This document shows, one piece after another, positions 12,201-27,300 of a stretch of 64,000 bases of DNA; the first letter of the stretch is position 1, and each line of letters opens with the position of its first letter. Location of the stretch: assembly GCF_032854445.1 (NCBI RefSeq), contig NW_027017962.1, positions 250,001 through 314,000 on the forward strand, given 5' to 3'. The notes under the pieces were generated by a model that saw only the letters and a list, made by a program, of their open reading frames with translations, did not search any database and was not told the DNA's origin. The position numbers and the translations under genes are program-made. The stretch is from Liolophura sinensis. Taxonomy: Eukaryota; Mollusca; Polyplacophora; Chitonida; Chitonidae.

Positions 12201-15200
12201 ACATCTTAAAACGTCGTTAATAACGCCAAAATAGATTTGTTAAGTTTTGTAACAGTGACACTTGATTTATACACATCGAAGACGAGTGGTCATCTCATAC
12301 GAGAGTTATGAACTAAAGCTCTCAACAAACCCAAAATCTAGTAATCAACATTTATATGAGACGACTGAGATTCACAAAAATGAATCGGGAAATTGTGAAA
12401 AATTGCAAATCGTGAAACAGCGAATGAAATGGCATTACTTCTGGATAAAGTAACTTGCCAGAACATGCAGCACGTACATATGACATGTCCATCGTGTTGT
12501 ACATGTAGGTTCTGTTGGTGGCTCATTGAAACGATCTCACTGGTCGTGAGAAATGAGGATGATGGTGAATTCCACCATAAACATAGGAGATACTACACTG
12601 TGGCAGTGTCTGAATAGAGTGGTTTTGGTCGTTTTGTGTGACCGTTACGAGTCAAAATTTACCCTAGTTGCGAAGTAGGTTTACTCTTCGAGCAAAGCAG
12701 CTGTGAGCTACGGTGTAAAACAGCTCCAAATGTTTCGGATATACGGTAAGGAACATTTTCCTCTGTTCGAAGGCACATTGAAACTTCCTTAACACAAATC
12801 AATGTCAGCCGAATCTTCCTACAAATTAACTTACCTGTCCATAGGTTGGCCTAACCACGAATACTCTATGACAACGATTGTCAAGACCAAGGACAAAGAT
12901 GGACAAAAAAGGACATTTTCATGGTCTACCCTTCAGCTGCCTTCTCGGTCTGTTTGTCACAGTCATGTGATCTGTGTGGCCAGTCGAAATGTCATTCCTG
13001 GAGAATTACCCCTCGATTCGACCAAATATGCCTGCATTTAGGCTGATAAAGGTCATGACCTCAAGGTCAGTCTTGTTAAAGCATCACGATGGAGACGGGC
13101 TCACTAATTGGTATAGTACAGGCTCGGAAAATGTGAATCTTTTTCATGAACAGATGTGATTGCTAATAACTTCCTCGGTTCGGCCGGTCTTAACGTAATA
13201 TTCCTTACCGTCCACCCGACACATTTCAGGCCGTTTTCCACCGCAACTCTAGCGATTGCGTTGCCCGAAATAAGTTACCACACACATAGATATTCCAAGG
13301 TGCTGATGGTTGTTTAAGTATATGTGACAGTAGTTATCAAAGGAAGATATTGCCGAAGGAAATTCAGATTTTTGAAATTCGTTCAACTAAATACAAAAAT
13401 GTGTTGCATCTGACTGTTGACTAAATGCCCTAGGCCTGTATTTTCCGAAAAATGTCATTTAAGAGAATAAGGGGAAATCGGTGCCTGGTGTAACTGTTCG
13501 GTCGACGAGATAACATGCAGTTGAGATTCCCGCGATGCAATGTTCGCTCGTAGTTCGCAAATGCACTAGCCTAAACCGTATGACAGGCAGACATACGACA
13601 TTCTTTTCTATCGACCATGTATTATAAAACATTCGTAATACTAACGATCTGTACGTTAGAACTGAAGTTACATGGAGAAGCTGGAAAAAGTTGCAAGGCA
13701 GGCTGCATAACTACAACATAATTATGGCGTGTTTGATATTTAAAGTTCACTGAACATCTCCCGTCGTCTACACTACAGGTGGCGCTACAAAGGGAGGTGT
13801 ATCACTTAAAAAATACAATCTGCAGTCATGTTTCTAAATATAGCCACTTGAGCAAGAGGATGGTTCGAAGGGAAACACCGAATAAACTGAACTTTCCATC
13901 ATCCACTCAGGGTCAGGTACTTGCCAGTAGATATCTGGAAGTCTTAACTGCAGCGTATGTGTAGATGAGGTACCAGCCTCCGTAAGTCTTAAAAAGGACC
14001 TTCCGCTATACCAGACCATTGTAGCTCCTCACGATAAATTAATATTTATATCAACCAGAGCTTTGGAAAATGAGAAGTTATACATATTCCTATTGAAATA
14101 ACATTCATATTCACAGCATCTCACATCTTGTTTGCTGGTACTCACGTATACGACACGTTGTGTCTGTGTACCTGTAACCAGCTGAACAGAGGGGATTCCC
14201 CTCAGTAAAGGGACATTTTCCTGACGTCTTGTTACACACAGTCCCGTTGTAACAGAAACCACACGGCGTTCGGCAGTCCGCGTCCCATTGTCCGTCGGTA
14301 CATGCTGAAAATCAGACGGTAACAAATTCTGTATGTATACTTGGAAATTTACATCCTGCTTAAATTTTTTCCATCATATGACGACGAGGAGTCATTAGGT
14401 GTGTGTGCATATACTGGATCTTCTTGTGGCAGGGTAAGTCTTTGCCGCCAAAGTGCTGCCGCCACTGTATCATGCTGAAGAGAACAGACATGATACCCTA
14501 CCCAGTCACATTATACTGATACCGGGCCAACCAGTTTTCTTGCTCTAAACTATCAGTGCTGATCGCCACGACATGCAGCAAAAAATATCACTTTTAACAT
14601 CTTGTATGACCTCATCCGGGTTTGATTCCTCCTGACTTCGAGGCGGACTCTCTAACCATTAAACCAACAAGTTTTGGGTCCGTCTTGCACGAACTGATCG
14701 TAGCAACAATTGATTGTAGACCCGGCAATGTTGTTTAAAATTTACTGTGAAAAAATAAGTTGAGCCTCTTGCAGACATGAACTGAACTGGCCCCGATAGC
14801 ACAGTTGGTAGAGCATCCGCTTCAGGAAGCGGTAGATCTGTGGTCAATCCTGGATCGGGTTACACCCAACACTTTAAAAGAGGAAGTTGTAACTTCCTGG
14901 CTTGGCGTTCAGGCTGAAGGGGATAGTCTAATGACTGATTGACCCATATCAGTATAATGGCTCTGGCGGAGCGGTTTACCTGCCTTCGGTAAGTCGTCTC
15001 AGTAAAGCAGCACTAGAAAAAAGAGCGGTGGAAATTCGTCCTGCAACAAGGAGGTACATCGCATGAACTGTAAGGACTCCTTCGTCGTCATATGACATTA
15101 ATGTTGTTAAGTACGACGTTAAACCCCAAGCACTCCCTCACTCACTCAGAAAGGAATTTTCAGGCGATTGTAAATCTTCGAATCTGACTTTCATAATGCT

Positions 15201-18200
15201 ATGAGGGATGTGTCTTCCAGAGCAGTTTTAAAAAGAGTTAAAATGAAAGTATATCAACACAAAAGCCCATGGACTTGTCTCTTTACTGTACTTAAAGCGA
15301 TACGATCGCTCAAATATTAGGTATTTTTGTGTCATTACAGAAACATGCGTCATAACATGAGTATCGGGTATTTTTCTCAAGAAGTAAAAATTACAATCCA
15401 TCGTTAATCCCACCCCCAGCATTGTACGTTACGTGAATGTTTAAAAATAACAAAAAAAAGAAAAGAAAATGAAGTCTGAAAAATGAAGTCTGAAGCAGTT
15501 TGGGGGCGCTGCCGTGTGCATGGTTTTGCTGTCCACGTTTCACAAAGTTGAAATGTTGACCGAGGAATAAATTTCATTGGTGATTGACTTTCAAATTCCG
15601 CAGAATACTATTGATCAAGCGCGACTTAATCATGTTCAAGCACTGGGTACAAGCTCCTTTACTCGACCAGACCGTGTAGATGGACAAACTTTCTCCATTC
15701 CAAGCCAGTGAAATCTGTAAGTGTATCTTGGGTCGTTATTTGTACGAGGGGTTAAAGTCCTTGGACAGGTTGAGCCATATAATAAACAGGTCATTGTGAA
15801 GTGTTTTGCACATCATGGAGCGGTATTGTGACCACCCTCAAAGTGTAATATGAGTCAATCATAAGCCTGAATACACTAATCATAGAAAACGTTTATACTG
15901 GTATTTAAAAAAAATAAACAGATAGGGGCAAAAAAGCATCTTAACATATTAATACTTTTTCTATCAAGTGCGGTAAATACAATTTTTATGAAGAAACAAA
16001 TCAGCTAAAGGTGGAAAAAGAAAGGGCATATGTTAAAAGGGGACGTTAAAACATCAAGCCACTAGAACAGACACCTCCTGGTATAACAATATCCAATAAC
16101 GCATTATATAGATATTATATAAATATTATATAATATGACGGATTTTCAATGAACTCCGGCCTATGATTGGTCAAGTTTATTCATGTCAGTCAGCAAGCAA
16201 CACAGTTAATAATTTATACCAATTAGAATGTCTTCAGAAATTATCAAATTTTATCGGTAAATATCAACCTGCAGCAGTCGTAATATTGAACCTATCAGGC
16301 TCATCTACAATTTGGACAGGACTCACCTGTAAGATGCGTGTCTGTACATTTCATTGTAATACCAAGTGACAAGTTTTCCTTAAATTCTGCGCTGCGATTG
16401 ACTTCATTCATGTGTATCTAATCCGTATACAATCATGTGGTTAGTCTGAATGCATTGACAGCAAGCAAAGCGAGAAGTTGTATTAACCACAATTTCTTCA
16501 GCTACGCACAATAGTGCGAACAGCCAAATGAGCAAAGTCGACAACTTCTTGTTAGAAGGGATTCATGAAGGACACACGAAGAATGAACGAAGGTACCTGT
16601 ATGGAAGCCGCATGAAGTCATCGTCGCACCTTCGTGCTGTCGTTCCATCTTCCGGTGATGGCACGAAGATGCGAACCGATGAAACAATAATGCAAAGCGC
16701 TGGCACGATGACACGAAGTGATGCTAGCTTCGTTTCAACGCTTTGTGGACAGGGAATACGAAAAAAACTTGTATGAGTTAAAATTTAAAGGGATACAGGA
16801 AATGAACACCACAATGCACTGCTCTGATCACGTGAGTATTCTTGTCAAAGCGAAGGCTCGAAAAAATGATACACTGGTATTGTGCCAAGGCTTTGTGCCA
16901 TTACCGGGCGATGGAACGATGTCACGATGGCACCATGACGTCCTTGTATGTTTACAACACCGGTGTTGAGCCAACAGCGCCATTATAAACAGTAGACAGC
17001 CGTCATTAGTGGCCTTACCTGTATCACATTTGATTCCCTTGTGTCCCGGCATGCACCGTGATAAGTTAGGTCTGTCCGGACAGTGCCCGGATGTTGTGTT
17101 ACAAAGGTTCTTCCCCTCAGCACAGAACCCACAGTTTTCCCAACAGTCAGGTCCGTAGGTACCGCTTGTACAACCTAGGAGTTTAAAGCAACACTATTTA
17201 TGCATCTGCAGTCGAACACACTGGGTAATATCAGGACCATTTATTTGTAAATATGCAATTAAAATCAGAACAATAGCAGTATGTGCTGTCAAGACTGGAG
17301 TTATCTGTTACTAAACCTTTCATAATGCTGTGAGGGATGTGTCTTGATTAACTTTACTCTTCTTAAAGCGACACGATCGCCCAAATATTAGGTATCTTTG
17401 TGTCATTACAGAATAACATGAGTATTGGGAATTTTTCTCAAGAAGTAAAAATTGCAATCTTTCGTAAATGTTTAAAAATAACCAAAAAAATTATATATAT
17501 ATATAAATAAATAAAACTGAAATCTGAAAAGTCTGCCAGAATATTTAAATGAGGCAGTGGAAATGGAGTATGCGCACAGCGCTCGATAGACTTCATATGC
17601 AAAGAAACATTGCTGATTACACGCAGAAAAAAAAGGATTTACGGCTTGCTCCTGACAGGACCGAAAAAAGGGGCGTAAAACACAGCTCGACAAGTTGACA
17701 AGCCAGTCTAGAGCTGTAATTGGTAAACCTTACATATTACTTCCACATAGAAAGGCAAGAAATGAGACGATTAAGCTGGCTTAGTAAGTGCTTGTTGAAC
17801 TTGTCACTTACCTGCGGCTTACTTCGTGGACAAGCGCCTTTGGCCTTAAAACTTTATTATAAGTAGCATTTTTCGACAAGCTTCCTCACTTTATTGCATG
17901 CCAGTTATGGTATAGAGCGATATCGATTGAGTAGGAAAGATAGCAAGATCACACTGTCACTGTTTCTGTGACCCCCATGTACCTCACCCCCACGTACCTC
18001 GTTCGACATGTTTGTTTTCGCCGGAAAATTTCGAACGCTGCGCATATGCTCCGAGCGCTTCCGGTTGAATATTAATGAGGCAAAATGGCGCTTCTTCTTT
18101 GTCTTGAATTCAAATAATGTCAGGACTTCTCCGGACTCGTACAAGCCACACACTCAAAGGAAAAGATTTCGGTCAAAGTGAGAGATTTAGTTTATGAACG

Positions 18201-21200
18201 AACTTTAAAACGTCATTAATGCGTTACAAGCAGAATTTGTTTAAAAATCCAAATTTTGGGCGACCATGTCACTTAAAGATTCTAGGGCTTATGGCGGAAA
18301 TATTATATCGGTGAATACGAAAATGTATGCAGCCGTCGTAATATTTGACATATCAGCCTATGGGCTAGGATTAGTATACATGTATGTAGACTTCATTATT
18401 ATATAAAATGTCGGATTTCCCGTCCATTCTGTCCTGCAAATGGCTTCATTTAGCCATGCGATTAGTTCGTACATAATGACAGCAAGCAATTTCCAGATCT
18501 GATCAAACCAGATATCGACCCGTGTGGGAAGGCACGCTATATCAGCCAGAATGGGGCTGTGGGGACGGCCAAACCAGCAACGTAAACCACTCCTTTCACG
18601 TGACCCACGAAGGACCCACGAAGAAAAAACGGGGACATCAAGGAACTGCCAGTGCGAGACCAGTATTGAGCCAACATCTCTTGTGCCAGCGGGCGGGAAT
18701 ACCAGTATTCAATACAAAGCCAAAAATGTGGTCCAGGCAGTCCAGTTGGATCGTACCACGTGACGGTCCTGTACTTGCAGCGATACTGGATCCCTTAGAG
18801 CCTGTTTTTTTCATATTGCACAGCAGCAATTAAGGGAGGTAATTTTATATGCTAAAGCAGTTTGGGGGCGCTGCGGTGTGCATAGTTTTGCTGTCTACGT
18901 CTCACAAAGTTGAAATGTTGACCGAGGAATAAATTTCATTGGTGATTGACTTTCAAATTCCGCAGAATACTATTGATCAAGCGCGACTTAATCATGTTCA
19001 AGCAATGGGTACAAGCTCCTTTACTCGACCAGACCATGTAGATGGACAAACTTTCTCCATTCCAAGCCAGTGAAATCTGTAAGTGCATCTTGGGTCGTTA
19101 TTTGTACGAGGGGTGAAAGTCCTTGGACAGGTTGAGCCATATAATAAACAGGTCATTGTGAAGTGTTTTGCACATCATGGAGCGGTATTGTGACCACCCT
19201 CAAAGTGTAATATGAGTCAATCATAAGCCTGAATACACAGATCATAGAAAACGTTTATACTGGTATTTAAAAAAAATAAACAGGAAGGGGCAAAAAAGCA
19301 TTTTAACATATTAATACTTTTTTCTATCAAGTGCGGTAAATACAATTTTTATGAAGAAACAAATAAGCTAAAGGTGGAAAAAGAAAGGACATATGTTAAA
19401 AGGTTACGTTAAAACCTCAAGCCACTGGAACACACACCTCCTGGTATAACAATATCCAATAACGCATTATATAGATATTATATAAATATTATATAATATG
19501 ACGGATTTTCAATGAACTCCGGCCTATGGTTGGTCAAGTTTATTCATGTCAGTCAGCATGCAACACAATTAATAATTTATACCAATCAGAATGTCTTCAG
19601 AAATTATCAAATTTTATCGATAAATATCAACCTGCAGCAGTCGTAATATTGAACCTATCAGGCTCATCTACAATTTGGACAGGACTCACCTGTAAGATGC
19701 GTGTCTGTAGATTTCATTGTAATATCAAGTGACAAGTTTTCCTTAAATTCTGCGCTGCGATTGACTTCATTCATGTGTATCTAATCCGTATACAATCATG
19801 TGGTTAGTCCGAATGCATTGACAGCAAGCAAAGCGAGAAGTTATATCAACCACAATTTCTTCAGCTACGCACAATAGTGCGAACAGCCAAATGAGTAACG
19901 TCGACAACTTCTTGTTAGAAGGGATTCATGAAGGACACACGAAAAATGAACGAAGGTACCTGTATTGAAGCCGCATGAAGTCATCATCGCACCTTCGTGC
20001 TGTCGTTCCATCTTCCGGTGATGGCACGAAGATGCGAAGCGATGAAACAATGATGCAAAGCGCTGGCACGATGACACGAAGTGATGCTAGCTTCGTTTCA
20101 ACGCTTTGTGGACAGGAAATACGAAAATATCTTGTATGAGTCAAAATTTAAAGGGATACAGGAAATGAACACCACAATGCACTGCTCTTATCACGTGAGT
20201 ATTCTTGTTAAAGAATGATACGCTGGTATCGTGCCAAGGCTTTGTGCCATTGCCGGGCGATGGAACGATGTCACGATGGCACCATGACGTCCTTGCATGT
20301 CTACAACACCGGTGTTGAGCCAACAGCGCCATTATAAACAGTAGACAGTCGTCAATAGTGGCCTTACCTCTATCACATTTGATTCCCTGGAGCCCCGGCA
20401 TGCACCGTGGAAAGTTAGGTCTATCCGGACAGTGCCCGGATGTTGTGTTACAAAGGTTCTTCCCCTCAGCACAGAACCCACACTTCTCCCCACAGTCTGG
20501 TCCGTAGGTACCGCTTGTACAACCTAGGAGTTTAAAGCAACACTATTTATGCATCTGCATTTGAACACACTGGGTAATATCAGGGCCATTTATTTGTAAA
20601 TATGCAATTAAAATCAGAACAATAGCAGTATGTGCTGTCAAGTCTGGAGTTATCTATTACTAAATCTTTCATAAGTCTGTGAGGGATGTGTCTTGATTAA
20701 CTTTACTCTTCTTAAAGCGACACGATCGCCCAAATATTAGGAATCTTTGTCTCATTACAGAATAACATGAGTATTGGGAATTTTTCTCAAGAAGTAAAAA
20801 TTGCAATCTTTCCTAAATCCCACCCCAGGTATTGTACGTAAAGTGAATGTTTAAAAATAACAAAAAAAAAGATTATATATATATATATATAAATAAATAA
20901 GACTAAAATATGAAAAGTCTGCCAGAAAATTTAAATGAGGCAGTGGAAATGGAGTATGCGCACAGCGCTCGGTAGACTTCATATGCAAAGAAAAATTGCT
21001 GATTACACGCACAAAAAAAGGATTTACGGCTTGCTCCTGACAGGACCGAAAAAAGGGGCGTAAAACACAGCTCGACAAGTTGACAAGCCAGTCTAGAGTT
21101 GTAATTGGTAAACCTTGCATATTACTTCCACATAGAAAGGCAAGAAATGAGACGATTAAGCTGGCTTAGTAAGTACTTGTTGAACTTGTCACTTACCTGC

Positions 21201-24200
21201 GGCTTACTTCGTGGACAAGCGCCTTCGGCCTTAAAACTTTATTATAAGTAGCATTTTTCGACAAGCTTCCTCACTTTATTGCATGCCAGTTATGGTATAG
21301 AGCGATATCGATTGAGTAGGAAAGATAGCAAGATCACACTGTCACTGTTTCTGTGACCCCCATGTACCTCACCCCCACGTACCTCGTTCGACATGTTTGT
21401 TTTCGCCGGAAAATTTCGAACGCTGCGCATATGCTCCGAGCGCTTCCGGTTGAATATTAATGAGGCAAAATGGCGCTTCTTCTTTGTCTTGAATTCAAAT
21501 AATGTCAGGACTTCTCCGGACTCGTACAAGCCACACACTCAAAGGAAAAGATTTCGGTCAAAGTGAGATATTTAGTTTATGAACGAACTTTAAAACGTCA
21601 TTAATGCGTTACAAGCAGAATTTGTTTAAAAATCCAAATTTTGGGCGACCATGTCACTTAAAGATTCTAGGGCTTATGGCGGAAATATTATATCGGTGAA
21701 TACGAAAATGTATGCAGCCGTCGTAATATTTGACATATCAGCCTATGGGCTAGGATTAGTATACATGTCTGTAGACTTCATTATTATATCAAATGACGGA
21801 TTTCCCGTCCATTCTGTCCTGCAAATGGCTTCATTTAGCCATGCGATTAGTTCGTACATAATGACAGCAAGCAATTTCCAGATCTGATCAAACCAGATAT
21901 CGACCCGTGTGGGAAGGTACGCTATATCAGTCAGAATGGGGCTGTGGGGACGGCCAAACCAGCAACGTAAACCACTCCTTTCACGTGGCCCACGAAGGAC
22001 CCACGAAGAAAAAACGGGGACATCAAGGAACTGCCAGTGCGAGACCAGTATTGAGCCAACATCTCTTGTGCCAGCGGGCGGGAATACCAGTATTCAATAC
22101 AAAGCCAAAAATGTGGTCCAGGCAGTCCAGTTGGATCGTACCACGTGACGGTCCTGTACTTGCAGCGATACTGGATCCCTTAGAGCCTGATTATTTCACA
22201 TTGCACAGCAGCAATTAAGGGAGGTAACTTTATATGCTAAAGCAGTTTGGGGGCGCTGCAGTGTGCATGGTTTTGCTGTCCACCTTTCACAAAGTTGAAA
22301 TGTTGACTGAGGAATAAATTTCATTGGTGATTGACTTTCAAATTCCGCAGAATACTATTGATCAAGCGCGACTTAATCATGTTCAAGCACTGGGTACAAG
22401 CTCCTTTACTCGACCAGACCATGTAGATGGACAAACTTTCTCCATTCCAAGCCAGTGAAATCTGTAAGTGTGTCTTGGGTCGTTATTTGTACGAGGGGTT
22501 AAAGTCCTTGGACAGGTTGAGCCATATAATAAACAGGTCATTGTGAAGTGTTTTGCACATCATGGAGCGGTATTGTGACCACCCTCAAAGTGTAATATGA
22601 GTCAATCATAAGCCTGAATACACTAATCATAGAAATCGTTTATACTGGCATTTAAAAAAAATAAACAGGAAGGGGCAAAAAATCATCTTAACATATTAAT
22701 ACTTTTTTCTATCAAGTGCGGTAAATACAATTTTTATAAAGAAACAAATATGCTAAAGATGGAAAAAGAAAGGGCATATGTTAAAAGGGGACGTTAAAAC
22801 CTCAAGCCACTGGAACACACACCTCCTGGTATAACAATATCCAATAACGCATTATATAGATATTATATAAATATTATATAATATGACGGACTTTCAATGA
22901 ACTCCGGCCTATGATTGGTCAAGTTTATTAATGTCAGTCAGCATGCAACACACTTAATAATTTATACCAATCAGAATGTCTTCAGGAATTATCAAATTTT
23001 ATCGGCAAATATCAACCTGCAGCAGTCGTAATATTGAACCTATCAGGCTCATCTACAATTTGGACAGGACTCACCTGTAAGATGCGTGTCTGTACATTTC
23101 ATTGTAATATCAGGTGACAAGTTTTCCTTAAATTCTGCGCTGCGATTGACTTCATTCATGTGTATCTAATCCGTATACAATCATGTGGTTAGTCCGAATG
23201 CATTGACAGCAAGCAAAGCGAGAAGTTATATCAACCACAATTTCTTCAGCTACGCACAATAGTGCGAACAGCCAAATGAACAACGTCAGCAACTTCTTGT
23301 TAGAAGGGATTCATGAAGGACACACAAAGAATGAACGAAGGTACCTGTATTGAAGCCGCATGAAGTCATCGTCGCACCTTTGTGCTGTCGTTCCATCTTC
23401 CTTTGATGGCACGAAGATGCGAAGCGATGAAACAATGATACAAAGCGCTGGCACGATGACACGAAGTGATGCTAGCTTCGTTTCAACGCTTTGTGGACAG
23501 GGAATACGAAAAAAACTTGTATGATTCAAAATTTAAAGGGATACAGGAAATGAACACCACAATGCACTGCTCTTATCACGTGAGTATTCTTGTTAAAGCG
23601 AAGGCTCGAAAGAATGATACGCTGGTATCGTGCCAAGGCTTTGTGCCATTGCCGGGCGATGGAACAATGTCACGATGGCACCATGACGTCCTTGCATGTC
23701 TACAACACCGGTGTTGAGCAAACAGCGCCATTATAAACAGTAGACAGTCGTCAATAGTGGCCTTACCTGTGTCACATTTGGTTCCCTTGTGTCCCGGCAT
23801 GCACCGTGGTAAGTTAGGTCTATCCGGACAGTGCCCGGATGTTGTGTTACAAAGGTTCTTCCCCTCAGCACAGAACCCACACTTCTCCCCACAGTCTGGT
23901 CCGTAGGTACCGCTTGTACAACCTAGGAGTTTAAAGCAACACTATTTATGCATCTGCAGTTGAACACACTGGGTAATATCAGGGCCATTTATTTGTAAAT
24001 CTGCAATTAAAATCGGAACAATAGCAGTATGTGCTGTCAAGGCTGGAGTTATCTGTTACTAAATCTTTCATATTGCTGTGAGGAATGTGTCTTGATTAAC
24101 TTTTACTCTTCTTAAAGCGACACGATCGCCCAAATATTAGGTATCTGTGTCATTACAGAATAACATGAGTATTGGGAATTTTTCTCAAGAAGTATAAATT

Positions 24201-24262
24201 GCAATCTTTTGTAAATCCCACCCCAGGTATTATACGTAAAGTGAATGTTTAAAAATAACAAA

Positions 24263-24360
<98 letters not shown>

Positions 24361-27300
24361 GACTGAAATCTGAAAAGTCTGCCAGAATATTTAAATGAGG
24401 CAGTGGAAATGGAGTATGCGCACAGCGCTCGATAGACTTCATATGCAAAGAAACATTGCTGATTACACGCACAAAAACGGGATTTACGGCTTGCTCATGA
24501 CAGGACCGAAAAAAGGGGCGTAAAACACAGCTCGACAAGTTGACAAGCCAGTCTAGAGCTGTAATTGGTAAACCTTACATATTACTTCCACATAGAAAGG
24601 CAAGAAATGAGACGATTAAGCTGGCTTAGTAAGTACTTGTTGAACTTGTCACTTACCTGCGGCTTACTTCGTGGACAAGCGCCTTCGGCCTTAAAACTTT
24701 ATTATAAGTAGCATTTTTCGACAAGCTTCCTCACTTTATTGCATGCCAGTTATGGTATAGAGCGATATCGATTGAGTAGGAAAGATAGCAAGATCACACT
24801 GTCACTGTTTCTGTGACCCCCATGTACCTCACCCCCACGTACCTCGTTCGACATGTTTGTTTTCGCCGGAACATTTCGAACGCTGCGCATATGCTCCGAG
24901 CGCTTCCGGTTGAATATTAATGAGGCAAAATGGCGCTTCTTCTTTGTCTTGAATTCAAATAATGTCAGGACTTCTCCGGACTCGTACAAGCCACACACTC
25001 AAAGGAAAAGATTTCGGTCAAAGTGAGATATTTAGTTTATGAACGAACTTAAAAACTTCGTTAATGCGTTACAAGCAGAATTTGTTTAAAAATCCAAATT
25101 TTGGGCGACCATGTCACTTAAAGATTCTAGGGCTTATGGCGGAAATATTATATCGGTTAATACGAAAATGTATGCAGCCGTCGTAATATTTGACATATAA
25201 GCCTTTGTGCTAGGATTAGTATACATGTCTGTAGACTTCATTATTATATCAAATGACGGATTTCCCGTCCATTCTGTCCTGCAAATGGCTTAATTTAGCC
25301 ATGCGATTAGTTCGTACATAATGACAGCAAGCAATTTCCAGATCTGATCAAACCAGATATCGACCCGTGTGGGAAGGTACGCTATATCAGCCAGAATGGG
25401 GCTGTGGGGACGGCCAAACCAGCAACGGAAACCACTCCTTTCACGTGACCCACGAAGGACCCACGAAGAAAAAACGGGGACATCAAGGAACTGCCAGTGC
25501 GAGACCAGTATTGAGCCAACATCTCTTGTGCCAGCGGGCGGGAATACCAGTATTCAATACAAAGCCAAAAATGTGGTCCAGGCAGTCCAGTTGGATCCTA
25601 CCACGTGACGGTCCTGTACTTACAGCGATACTGGATCCCTTAGAGCCTGGTTATTTCATATTGTACAGCAGCAATTAAGGGAGGTAACTTTATATGCTAA
25701 AGCAGTTTATGGGCGTTGCAGCGTGCATGTTATTGCTGTCCACGTCTCACAAAGTTGAAATGTTGACTGAGGAATAAATTTCATTGGTGATTGACTTTCA
25801 AATTCCGCAGAATACTATTGATCAAGCGCGACTTAATCATGTTCAAGCACTGGGTACAAGCTCCTTTACTCGACCAGACCTTGTAGATGGACAAACTTTC
25901 TCCACTTCAAGCCAGTGAAATCTGTAAGTGCATCTTGGGTCGTTATTTGTACGAGGGGTGAAAGTCGTTGGACAGGTTGAGCCATATAATAAACAGGTCA
26001 TTGTGAAGTGTTTTGCACATCATGGAGCGGTATTGTGACAACCATCAAAGTGTAATATGAGTCAATCATAAGCCTGAATACACTAATCATAGAAATCGTT
26101 TATACTGGCATTTAAAAAAAATAAACAGGAAGGGGCAAAAAGCATCTTAACATATTAATACTTTTTCTATCAAGTGCGGTAAATACAATTTTTATGAAGA
26201 AACAAATCAGCTAAAGGTGGAAAAAGAAAGGGCATATGTTAAAAGGGGACGTTAAAACCTCAAGCCACTGGAACACACACCTCCTGGTATAACAATATCC
26301 AATAACGCATTATATAGATATTATATAAATATTATATAATATGACGGACTTTCAATGAACTCAGGCCTATGATTGGTCAAGTTTATTAATGTCAGTCAGC
26401 ATGCAACACAATTAATAATTTATACCAATCAGAATGTCTTCAGAAATTATCAAATTTTATCGATAAATATCAACCTGCAGCAGTCGTAATATTGAACCTA
26501 TCAGGCTCATCTACAATTTGGACAGGACTCACCTGTAAGATGCGTGTCTGTAGATTTCATTGTTATATCAGGTGACAAGTTTTCATTAAATTCTGCGCTG
26601 CGATTGACTTCATTCATGTGTATCTAATCCGTATACAATCATGTGGTTAGTCCGAATGCATTGACAGCAAGCAAAGCGAGAAGTTATATCAACCACAATT
26701 TCTTCAGCTACGCACAATAGTGCGAACAGCCAAATGAGCAAAGTCGACAACTTCTTGTTAGAAGGGATTCATGAAGGACACACGAAGAATGAACGAAGGT
26801 ACCTGTATGGAAGCCGCATGAAGTCATCGTCGCACCTTCGTGCTGTCCGTCACGACATCAAAGTGTGATGGCACGAAGATGCGAAGCGATGAAACAATGA
26901 TGCAAAGCGCTGGCACGATGACACGAAGTGATGCTAGCTTCGTTTCAACGCTTTATGGACAAACAATACGAAAAAAACTTGTATGAGTCAAAATTTAAAG
27001 GGATACAGGAAATGAACACCACAATGCACTGCTCTGATTACGTGAGTATTCTTGTTAAAGCGAAGGCTCGAAAAAATGATACGCTGGTATCGTGCCAAGG
27101 CTTTGTGCCATTACCGGGCGATGGAACGATGTCACGATGGCACCATGACGTCCTTGCATGTCTACAACACCGGTGTTGAGCCAACAGCGCCATTATAAAC
27201 AGTAGACAGCCGTCATTAGTGGCCTTACCTGTATCACATTTGATTCCATTGTGTCCCGGCATGCACCGTGATAAGTTAGGTCTGTCCGGACAGTGCCCGG

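Noticed and set aside
14793-14866. Possible tRNA gene
   Set aside because: Box A and box B are present but acceptor and anticodon stems pair poorly, and a SINE body with CTCACTCA tail follows.
17905-18153. 82-codon minus frame conserved in units 2-5
   Set aside because: Conserved because the units are recent duplicates; intron around it is equally conserved, and unit 1 lacks it.
18522-18833. 103-codon plus frame conserved in units 2-5
   Set aside because: Same reason; a second overlapping frame is equally conserved and neither resembles a known family.
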